The position numbers and the translations under genes are program-made. The notes beneath the pieces are model-generated. The model saw nothing but the letters and a program-made list of their open reading frames with translations. It was not told where the DNA came from and made no database searches. A stretch of DNA of 64,000 bases. Origin: Calendula officinalis. Lineage: Eukaryota > Streptophyta > Magnoliopsida > Asterales > Asteraceae. The stretch lies in the NCBI GenBank assembly GCA_963853835.1, contig OY970824.1, positions 70,256,372 to 70,320,371 on the forward strand, in the 5' to 3' direction. Below, piece after piece: positions 54,794 through 64,000 of this stretch. The first letter of the stretch is position 1. Each line of letters begins with the position of its first letter.

Positions 54794-57503
54794 TGTAACA
54801 TCCTAAAACTGGCCTAGTTGTTTTAGGTATATAATGATATTTGATAAATATCTATTTGACCATATGTGGAATAATTTGATTAAATGTTAAATGAATTGTT
54901 TGACCTTTTGTCCTTTTGTGATATTTTAATCAAGGGATTAAAATATCCGTTTTCTGAAATGTTTAAATGAAAAGGTGATTTTTTATATCTTTAGATTCCT
55001 TGTCAGATTTCGTCTGCAGAAATGCTTTCGTTTTTAAAATTGGAGTCCGTTTGCTATTTTAAATAAATTAACTACGAAAGGGACTTTTTGGAATCGTATT
55101 TGTTTAAAAGTGGAAAGAAAACAAGTGGGCCCCTTTTTTTGGAAATTTCGGCAGACAAGAGGGAAGAGGGAAACCCTCCCTCCTCACTTTCTCCATCTCA
55201 CTCTCTCTCCACGTCTCTCTCCTCTCTCTCTCTAACATCTCTCTAAAAAAACCCTTTTGTGTTCTTGAGTTATCTTGAAGATCCATAGCTCGTTTCTTGG
55301 CCAATCTTTAATCCGAACACGTTTTTGGAAAGCTCTTGAGGTAAGCTTCAACCTATATGTGTTCGTTTTCGATTTCATGATAGTTGATAAATTAGGGTTT
55401 ATGTGTTCTTGAGATTTGGTTGGTGATTATTGTGTTAGATGGTATATTAGGTGTTTATGCAAAGTTTGACATGTATTGTTGCTTATGTACAAGTGTTTTA
55501 GCACAAGGTACAACCTTTTTAGCACCATGTACTCATGTGTGGGTGTGTGTGTGTGTTCGTGGGGGTGTGTGTGTGTGTGTGTTCGTGGGTGTGTGTGTGT
55601 GTGTATATCAATTGTGTGGTTTTGGATTATGCTTCTAACTTGACTTAATATGGGTTTTAATGTTAATGTGGGTTAAATTAATATGTAGGAAGTGATAATA
55701 TGTCAAATATGTTAATTATGGAGTATGTCAAGTTTTGGTGAGATTTGATAGTTAGTGTTTGGATGATTTGGGTCAAAAGTTATAACTTATGATTTTGAAG
55801 TAAAATAGTTGGGTTGTGATAGTTATGAACTTGTTAGATTGATTAAGTAGTTATGATTTGCTAAATGGTAGATTATAACATTTGTAGTTGTGTTTGGATG
55901 TTTTTAGTTGAAAATGGTTAACTAGTAATTTGGAAGTGAAATGCATGGATTGTTGGTAACTTTGAGCTTGATGAATTGTTACATGTTTATGACTTGTTAG
56001 TTATAGAGAATTTGTGCTAATTGATGGAAATTGGAAGTGTTATAGTCATATTCGGGCTTTTGACCCGTTTGGGCCGTTTAGTGGTAAAACGATTTAAAAT
56101 AACTTGGATTGTGAAAGTGTAAGTATTTTGTTAGGATTATGTGATTAGTAATGTTATTGGTAACATTTGGTGAATTGCAAGTTGATGTTATGTTTACAAT
56201 TGTAGGAGGTATTATTGTTTAATAACCCGGTTTGACCCGTTTGAATGTAAGACTTGCAAAAGGATTATTTGACTTGTTGTGTAAGTATAGAAGGTCATGA
56301 CATGTTCATATGATGGTTTAAGTGTTTGGCTATTTAGTTAGTACAAGTGTTAGTGTTAAATGTATATTTAACATTGTTTATAATTTGGTGGAATTATATA
56401 CTAATTCGGTATTCCTTTGGTGTACAGGAATCGGGATCGTGACTCAGAAACATTAGACCTCTGAGTTCGACAAGTGGAAGGTTTCGGTGAGTGGATTTAA
56501 CCTCCAACTTGTGTTTGGTTACAATTGGTTCGGTATATTGCATACTTGTGAAAATGCAGGATTTTGGCTGATCTGGGAAGATAGCGGCGCTATCTTTAGA
56601 TAGCGACGCTATCTTGATAAGGTCCGGGAAAGTGTCGAAAACAGAACACCAAAATAGCGAAGGACAGGAAATAGCGACGCGATTTTGTTGGAGATAGCGT
56701 CGCTATCTTCTAGATAGCGACGCGATTTCTGGGTTGATCAGTTTTGTCGTTTTGCTTAACTTGCTTGCTAGTTTAGCACCTATTTGCTAGAGTTGAGTCA
56801 AATAGGTTATGTGCACAATGTGAAGAGACTTGGCTTGATTGCAAGCAACAACTCGGTGTGTTGGTTAGCCGAGGCTCGGTGTGTTTGGTAACCGAGGTTT
56901 GAGAAGTCACTGCGCTGGGCATCGGGTGTCGACTAAAGGGTATCCGACCTTACCTGTATTTGTTGCATGGTTAAGGGAGGTTGTGGCCCGGGTGTTGGGC
57001 ACGAAACGCTATCGGTTACCGTGGTTTGGCCGACCATGGTTTAAGGCTCCGGCAGGACCCCGATCTTCTCGAACAAACAGTGTTGTCCCCAACCGGAGAT
57101 GTTCTAGAACTTCCGTGTTTTAGTGGACGGTGATTCGTAGTTACGTGTCCTTTAGACCGTAGGGATGTCTATGCTAGCTTGTTGGGCTTTACAGAAATTG
57201 TAGATTATATTCATTCACTTAGCTTTGTGCTAATCCCTCCCTCGTTGAATCTTTTCAGGTGATCGGTGTTTTGGACGGGATGATTGACCAAGCTCAGTTG
57301 ATATGTTTTAAAAAGGAGCCATGTCGTTTAAGTGACACCGTTTAAATAATTAATGTTTTGAAGCTTATTTTGGGACATTTGGTTTGTAAACCTAAACCTA
57401 AACTTATTATTAACTTTATGCTTCCGCTAAACTAACCTAGAGGATAACCTAATCGCCTTCGGGCATTTAAAAAAAAACGCTTCCTAAATTTTACGGTGTT
57501 ACA
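54794..57503 (+). repeat. Left LTR of the LARD
   Basis: 2710 bp. Contains a CT-rich leader (about 55160-55250), GT microsatellites (about 55545-55605), a donor-like GAG|GTAAGC at 55341 with acceptor-like TGTACAG at 56427, and a cluster of GATAGCG palindromes at 56580-56727. Confidence 0.95.
56580..56727. repeat. GATAGCG-N-CGCTATC palindrome cluster (left LTR)
   Basis: Three perfect palindromes with 7-bp arms and a one-base centre (G at 56587, A at 56606, T at 56700), plus two half-degenerate copies (AATAGCGACGCGATT, GATAGCGACGCGATT). The same cluster is in the right LTR at 61944-62092. Confidence 0.9.
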
Positions 57504-57506
57504 ACT

Positions 57507-57518
57507 TGGTATCAGAGC
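57507..57518 (+). other. LARD primer-binding site
   Basis: TGGTATCAGAGC, three bases after the left LTR; complementary to initiator tRNA-Met. Confidence 0.9.
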
Positions 57519-57697
57519 TTCGGTTTGGCGATGGATACACGGGGTTGGTGTTCCATTCCCAAATCGTGGCTCAAGTTTGGTCAAGCATTCCGGACGAGCG
57601 GGATTAGAGCAAATGTGAATGAAGTTAGTTTATAGTTAGTATGTAGTTACTAACGATTTAAACTAAGCTTTCGTGAGTTGTTGTGATTGTGATAGAT

Positions 57698-57814
57698 ATG
57701 ACAGGTAAAGAGAACCCGACCCCCTTGGCCCTAGGAAATGTTGGCACATCAAGCAACGATGCGGGAACTACCCGAGGAGCATATATACGCACGTGGGAAA
57801 ATGAAGTACATTAG
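57698..57814 (+). pseudogene. Vestigial gag N-terminus in the LARD
   Basis: ATG and 38 codons, opening MTGKENPTPLALGNVGTSSN and stopping at TAG 57812-57814. The position (about 195 bases after the primer site) suits a gag start. No further gag follows. Confidence 0.4.
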
Positions 57815-60150
57815 AGGAGGTCAATTTGGGCAAGATGGAAGTTGACCTTGGGAAGGGAAAATGGGATGTGGGTCAAGGACGGGGACGGTCGGGGAATCTT
57901 CACCAACCGTGGACCGACAATGATAGCTCGGGTATGCTTTAATAAACTCAATACTTGTGTTTATGTAGAATTGTTAATTGAGAAGATGGCTTAGCTAAGA
58001 TTTGTGAAATGCTGTGATAAACTGAACTGCTTACCTTCGGTGTGTATTATCACTAGAATTAGAATAATTGATTGCTTATTGAATTGGGATACATCATATG
58101 TGTCGGGAGTTTTGTAGATATAAGTGATGCATGTTTACATGTTCCTTTTATTGAAACTTGGACTAAGTTTAGTGTGCTATGATGTATGGATTGGTCTAGT
58201 TAGATCAAAGTTATGAATAAATGTTATAGAAGAATAAATCTTTTTGGTTTGTCGGGACACACATAGTGTCTCGGTGGTTAAAGTTGCTTGTTTTCATATT
58301 GTGCAAATTGGTGACAAGTTGATTATAATTGTTTTGGTTGTTCCTTCACTTTAGGAGAAGCGAAGAGAATCGGTTGTATGTCGGTTTCGGTCACAACATA
58401 TGTGACCATGGATCAAATTGAGTATAATAGAAATTATTGTAAACTTCGTGAAGGTGATGCTTGTAATGAGAATGAATAGAATTGTATACGTGAATTGAAT
58501 AGTCCAAGTAGAACTAGCGTTTGTTATGTGAAAAGGTGAAACTTTTATTGTGACATGTCGGGTCACGAGTAATGACTTGTATAGTGAGAGTTAGAAATAT
58601 TTGTGCAATGTGAATAAATTGATGTTTGTTTTGTTATAGACATTAATTATGACAGTCGGTCAATGTTAAATATCTAAATGACATGAAATGTTATGATGCA
58701 AATTGTGACTTGTTTCCTATGTTGAAATTGGAGTCTGAAAGTGACTAATGATGTGTGTGTAGATCTTTTGGGATGACTTGTGATAATAATAATTGAAGAT
58801 AAATGAGTTTGTTAAATAATTTGCATTGATTATGAAATTATTTGAGAAAAGTGTTGAGATTGTGATTTATGCTTAAATCTATGTTTAGATTTAATGATTT
58901 TATTGAAATGATTTATGTTGATAAAATTGATCATAGTTTAAATTGGAAACTTTTAAAAACTACTCAAAGTGATGATGATGTTATATTGTTTGTAATAAAA
59001 GTTGTCAAATTGAGAGTTTGAGCTTTTATGTCTTAAGAGATATGTTTCTAGATCAAATATCATGATAGAAATGATAGAAGTTGTTTATGCTTAATTGTGA
59101 ATTGAATTGACGAAAAGTATCATGTTAATTGGATGTTAATAAGTAAGGGTTAAAGACTAGTTGAATTGTGATTGATTGACTTGAAGTCTAAGTAAAAGTT
59201 GTCATGTAACTGAAAATGCTTATTAGTCATCACATGAGTTTGACATGTTAATGAACTGTGAATCGTATGTTTGAAATCATCATGATAAATTTCTAAATGT
59301 TGACCCGTTAAAGGTAATTAGTGTCAAGTCTTGATTGGATGCATTTTGTTGCTAGACCTTGATTATGATGATAATTGTTGTTAATTGTACAAGTTGATTT
59401 TGTTAAATACTTTAACATGTTATGGAAGTAATAAAACAATTTTTGGATAATAAAACTTGTTTGATCTGTTAGGTCACAGGTATGACTAATTGGGTATAAA
59501 AGATGTTGCTATTTGTATTGCCATGATTGAAATGAAATATGTGGGGTAGGCCTGAATTGTGTAGACTTCGACTTGTTTTGTCAAAACGTGCAACTTGACT
59601 TGTAAAGTTTGTCATCCTTGTAATATGGCTAATTATGCATAGAATAGTTTATGATTGTTAGAAGTATTGTTAACTAAGGACTTTGATAGTGTCGCGATGA
59701 ATTGCTTGATTTTGACCAGTTCGTGCCTAGTATGCAAAAATTGATGTGACTTTATGTTATGAAAGGGTAGTTTTGAGAATTAAATGATTAAGACCGGTAA
59801 TTTTGAATTGGAAATTCTTAAAATTGTGGGTCGTTTAACGAGTTAAATTGTGCAAAATTGTAAATTTTGATAGAATAAAGAAGAAAATCAAGTAGGTATT
59901 TGAGACTTGAAATAATTGTGTGACCTTGTGTATGGAAATTATGTTGTAACTTATGCTAGTTGATTGACTTTTATGACATGAGGAATGTATTCTTGTTATG
60001 AACGGTAAAGGCTATATGGATTGTATGACAAGTTGGATGCGACTTTTTTTGAATATGTATACGTGAAAGTGATTGAAATAGGGTCGTAAACTTGTTGTGA
60101 TAAATACTTGCTATTTGACTATTGTTGTTGGATTCCCGGGACGGAATCCT
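57815..60150. other. Non-coding interior of the LARD
   Basis: AT-rich, TTG/GTT-rich sequence with many stops in all frames. No protein domain is recognisable. Confidence 0.7.
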
Positions 60151-60153
60151 CTT

Positions 60154-60167
60154 TAAGGAGGGTAGAG
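60154..60167 (+). other. LARD polypurine tract
   Basis: TAAGGAGGGTAGAG directly before the right LTR. Confidence 0.75.
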
Positions 60168-60168
60168 T

Positions 60169-62869
60169 TGTAACATCCTAAAACTGGCCTAGTTGTTTAG
60201 GTATATAATGATATTTGATAAATATCTATTTGACCATATGTGGAATAATTTGATTAAATGTTAAATGAATTGTTTGACCTTTTGTCCTTTTGTGATATTT
60301 TAATCAAGGGATTAAAATATCCGTTTTCTGAAATGTTTAAATGAAAAGGTGATTTTTATATCTTTAGATTCCTTGTCAGATTTCGTCTCCAGAAATGCTT
60401 TCGTTTTTAAAATTGGAGTCCGTTTGCTATTTTAAATAAATTAACTACGAAAGGGACTTTTTGGTATCGTATTTGTTTAAAAGTGGAAAGAAAACAAGTG
60501 GGCCCCTTTTTTTGGAAATTTCGGCAGACAAGAGGGAAGGGGGAAACCCTCCCTCCTCACTTTCTCCATCTCACTCTCTCTCCACGGCTCTCTCCTCTCT
60601 CTCTCTAACATCTCTCTAAAAAACCCTTTTGTGTTCTTGAGTTATCTTGAAGATCCATAGCTCGTTTCTTGGCCAATCTTTAATCCGAACACGTTTTTGG
60701 AAAGCTCTTGAGGTAAGCTTCAACCTATATGTGTTCATTTTTGATTTCATGATAGTTGATAAATTAGGGTTTATGTGTTCTTGAGATTTGGTTGGTGATT
60801 ATTGTGTTAGATGGTATATTAGGTGTTTATGCAAAGTTTGACATGTATTGTTGCTTATGTACAAGTGTTTTAGCACAAGGTACAACCTTTTTAGCACCAT
60901 GTACTCATGTGTGGGTGTGTGTGTGTTCGTGGGTGTGGGTGTGTTCGTGGGTGTGTGTGTGTGTGTGTATATCAATTGTGTGGTTTTGGATTATGCTTCT
61001 AACTTGACTTAATATGGGTTTTAATGTTAATGTTGGTTAAATTAATATGTAGGAAGTGATAATATGTCAAATATGTTAATTATGGAGTATGTCAAGTTTT
61101 GGTGAGATTTGATAGTTAGTGTTTGGATGATTTGGGTCAAAAGTTATAACTTATGATTTTGAAGTAAAATAGTTGGGTTGTGATAGTTATGAACTTGTTA
61201 GATTGATTAAGTAGTTATGATTTACTAAATGGTAGTTTATAGCATTTGTAGTTGTGTTTGGATATTTTTAGTTGAAAATGGTTAACTAGTAATTTGGAAG
61301 TGAAATGCATGGATTGTTGGTAACTTTGAGCTTGATGAATTGTTACATGTTTATGACTTGTTAGTTATAGAGAATTTGTGCTAATTGATGGAAATTGGAA
61401 GTGTTATAGTCATATTCGGGCTTTTGACCCGTTTGGGCCGTTTAGTGGTAAAACGATTTAAAATAACTTGGATTGTGAAAGTGTAAGTATTTTGTTAGGA
61501 TTATGTGATTAGTAATGTTATTGGTAACATTTGGTGAATTGCAAGTTGATGTTATGTTTACAATTGTAGGAGGTATTATTGTTTAATAACCCGGTTTGAC
61601 CCGTTTGAATGTAAGACTTGCAAAAGGATTATTTGACTTGTTGTATAAGTATAGAAGGTCATGACATGTTCATTTGATGGTTTAAGTGTTTGGCTATTTA
61701 GTTAGTGCAAGTGTTAGTGTTAAATGTATATTTAACATTGTTTATAATTTGGTGGAATTATATACTAATTCGGTATTCCTTTGGTGTACAGGAATCGGGA
61801 TCGTGACTCAGAAACATTAGACCTCTGAGTTCGACAAGTGGAAGGTTTCGGTGAGTGGATTTAACCTCCAACTTGTGTTTGGTTACAATTGGTTCGGTAT
61901 ATTGCATACTTGTGAAAATGCAGGATTTTGGCTGATCTGGGAAGATAGCGGCGCTATCTTTAGATAGCGACGCTATCTTGATAAGGTCCGGGAAAGTGTC
62001 AAAAACAGAACACCGAAATAGCGAAGGACAGGAAATAGCGACGCGATTTTGTTGGAGATAGCGTCGCTATCTTCTAGATAGCGACGCGATTTCTGGGTTG
62101 ATCAGTTTTGTCGTTTTGCTTAACTTGCTTGCTAGTTTAGCACCTATTTGCTAGAGTTGAGTCAAATAGGTTATGTGCACAATGTGAAGAGACTTGGCTT
62201 GATTGCAAGCAACAACTCGGTGTGTTGGTTAGCCGAGGCTCGGTGTGTTTGGTAACCGAGGTTTGAGAAGTCACTGCGCTGGGCATCGGGTGTCGACTAA
62301 AGGGTATCCGACCTTACCTGTATTTGTTGCATGGTTAAGGGAGGTTGTGGCCCGGGTGTTGGGCACGAAACGCTATCGGTTACCGTGGTTTGGCCGACCA
62401 TGGTTTAAGGCTCCGGCAGGACCCCGATCTTCTCGAACAAACAGTGTTGTCCCCAACCGGAGATGTTCTAGAACTTCCGTGTTTTAGTGGACGGTGATTC
62501 GTAGTTACGTGTCCTTTAGACCGTAGGGATGTCTATGCTAGCTTGTTGGGCTTTACAGAAATTGTAGATTATATTCATTCACTTAGCTTTGTGCTAATCC
62601 CTCTCTCGTTGAATCTTTTCAGGTGATCGGTGCTTTGGACGGGATGATTGACCAAGCTCAGTTGATATGTTTTAAAAAGGAGTCATGTCGTTTAAGTGAC
62701 ACCGTTTAAATAATTAATGTTTTGAAGCTTATTTTGGGACATTTGGTTTGTAAACCTAAACCTAAACTTATTATTAACTTTATGCTTCCGCTAAACTAAC
62801 CTAGAGGATAACCTAATCGCCTTCGGGCATTTAAAAAAAAAAACGCTTCCTAAATTTTGCGGTGTTACA
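60169..62869 (+). repeat. Right LTR of the LARD
   Basis: 2701 bp, collinear with the left LTR; differences are scattered substitutions and length changes in the GT and A/T runs. Confidence 0.95.
61944..62092. repeat. GATAGCG palindrome cluster (right LTR)
   Basis: Same five units as at 56580-56727; all arms unchanged between the LTRs. Confidence 0.9.
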
Positions 62870-62874
62870 TTTAA

Positions 62875-63290
62875 TGTAATGTGTTTTTTTATTAATTAAA
62901 ATGATGATGTGGAAATGATGATATGTGGAAAGGATGAGTTTAGTGATGGGTTAGTGATGTGTAGGGTTGGCACGGCCGTGTCAGTAGCGTGTCAGTAAGG
63001 ATGCGATGACGTGGCGCTAGTGATGGGTTTAGTGATGGATAAGGATTGGGAGAGGCCTTATAAAAATGTATATTTGTTGAGGCGGATTTAAAACCTCATG
63101 TAGATTGGTCATTGGTATTGGGTTCTAGACAAACAATATTGATTGCTTTAATAAAAATATATTAAATTTAATAAAAATAAATAAACATAGCAACAGTATT
63201 AATAGTATTTGCAACAATATAATTTTGGCAGGGTATTGAAACCATTTTGGCAAAGAAGGCGGTATCTATAGATATTGGTAGGGGTGTTCA
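62875..63290. other. Flank of the Harbinger transposase beyond the LARD
   Basis: Continues the sequence interrupted at 54793. TAGTGATGGGTTTAGTGATG-type direct repeats and a GC-rich GTTGGCACGGCCGTGTC suggest Harbinger subterminal DNA, ending perhaps near 63060, but I could not pair it with a left end. Confidence 0.4.
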
Positions 63291-63292
63291 AA

Positions 63293-63760
63293 ACCGGGTA
63301 CCTGAAAATCCGGGTACCCTAAAACCGGGTACCCGGAAATTCGGGTAGTAGATTTAGGTACCCGTATCAGTACCCGAATTTTCGGGTACCCGGTTTTCGG
63401 GTACCCAGATTTTCGGATACCCGATTTTCGGGTACCCGGTACCCGAAAATATAATTTATTTGTTAAAAGATTACATAAATGGAAGTCGCCATTATTTATA
63501 TATTTAATTTCTTTAAATCTTATTTATAAATTTGTTATTAAAAATTTACGTTATGATTTTCTTTAAAGAAAAATCGTTACTAGTAATGAATCTAACCAAA
63601 TCTTTAAAGACATCCAATGATTTAAAACCATAATTCAATGACGGAGGTGAGAATTAGATGGTTTGTACGTGAGAATTGATACAGAGTTTTAAATTTTAGA
63701 CATTTGTCAAAATGAGCCAAGCATATGCTCATATCTAATGATAATTAATGTCTAATAATA

Positions 63761-63856
<96 letters not shown>

Positions 63857-64000
63857 GTTGGAAAAATAAAATTCGGGTACCGGGTACCCAATTACCCGGT
63901 TTTTTAGAAAAACACTACCCGTATTTGATACCCGGAAACCGGTTACCCGAAATCCGGGTATCCGGATTTTCGGATACCCGGATTTCGGATATCGGATATT
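63293..64000. repeat. CGGGTACCCG-type self-complementary repeat, runs off the window
   Basis: Two blocks (63293-63450 and 63877-64000) of alternating CGGGTACCCG, TTCGGGTACC and ATCCGGGTA words, separated by AT-rich DNA with a microsatellite. Begins with GGGGTGTTCAAAACCGGGTA. Probably a plant MITE-like family; the right end is outside the window. Confidence 0.7.
63763..63851. repeat. (AT)n microsatellite, about 90 bp
   Basis: Uninterrupted ATAT run inside the CGGGTACCCG repeat. Confidence 0.95.

Larger units (their letters stand above)
54794..62869 (+). mobile_element. LARD: large non-autonomous LTR element, Ty3/gypsy-derived
   Basis: 8076 bp, with 2.7-kb LTRs (TGTAACATCC...GGTGTTACA), 5-bp target duplication TTTAA (54789-54793, 62870-62874), a tRNA-Met primer site and a polypurine tract. 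The 2665-bp interior has no gag or pol; only a 38-codon gag-like scrap at 57698. The LTR ends and the tract CTTTAAGGAGGGTAGAGT resemble Del/Tekay-type gypsy chromoviruses, which may supply the proteins. LTRs differ at roughly 20 sites by eye, so the insertion is recent. Confidence 0.92.

Noticed and set aside
55420..55638. Val/Cys-rich open frame in the LARD LTR (again at 60792-61007)
   Set aside because: Produced by a GT microsatellite; not a protein.
56881..57123. 80-codon open frame present in both LARD LTRs (also at 62245-62487)
   Set aside because: It has no ATG at its start, no family resemblance, and overlaps the putative leader intron. Identity between copies simply reflects LTR identity.

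Overview
This window is plant nuclear DNA from a eudicot, most likely Asteraceae. The genes are intron-bearing, AT-rich and far apart. Families recognised include plant-specific UDP-glycosyltransferases, a xyloglucan endotransglucosylase, the chloroplast import factor TIC22 and an ankyrin/PGG membrane protein. Between them lie dense transposable elements. The family placement (Asteraceae) is an inference, mainly from a Ty1/copia element that carries a very long extra ORF of a type I associate with Asteraceae genomes.

Layout. 1-525: broken copia integrase fragment. 1056-2470 (-), 19064-20260 (-) and 23478-24722 (+): three dead UDP-glycosyltransferase genes. 3672-15294: a young, complete-length Sirevirus-like copia element with a 5-bp target duplication, many lesions in gag-pol and an almost undamaged third ORF of about 1040 codons. 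15300-23400: intergenic DNA with nested MITEs and a hAT-like element. 26165-27794 (-): intact three-exon XTH gene. 30060-31710: hAT MITE and tRNA-like/SINE relics. 32718-38796 (-): seven-exon TIC22-like gene. Intron 3 of this gene holds a complete 4.2-kb Mutator-like element (33277-37482) carrying a transposase and a convergent GRF zinc-finger gene. 41141-42624 (+): unrecognised spliced ORF. 43421-49556 (-): five-exon ankyrin/PGG gene with a TRIM and several MITEs in its introns. 50897-53004: probable Helitron. 53375-54694 (+): intact PIF/Harbinger transposase. 54794-62869: an 8.1-kb non-coding LTR element (LARD, probably Ty3/gypsy-derived) inserted just behind that transposase. 63290-64000: repeat built on a CGGGTACCCG word, with a long AT microsatellite.

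The most unusual signal is inside the copia element. The word TACTACTGRT is arrayed in both LTRs and in the non-coding stretch after pol. It also recurs, in both orientations but in fixed reading frames, in the weakly conserved parts of gag, pol and ORF3. The word, the well-preserved ORF3 and an internal TATA box ahead of ORF3 together make this element the best candidate for an undescribed system here. Other notable points are the MULE sitting 14 bases from a TIC22 splice acceptor, a frameshift in TIC22 exon 2, and palindrome clusters in the LARD LTRs.

All family calls are from reading the sequence by eye; nothing was searched or aligned by computer.
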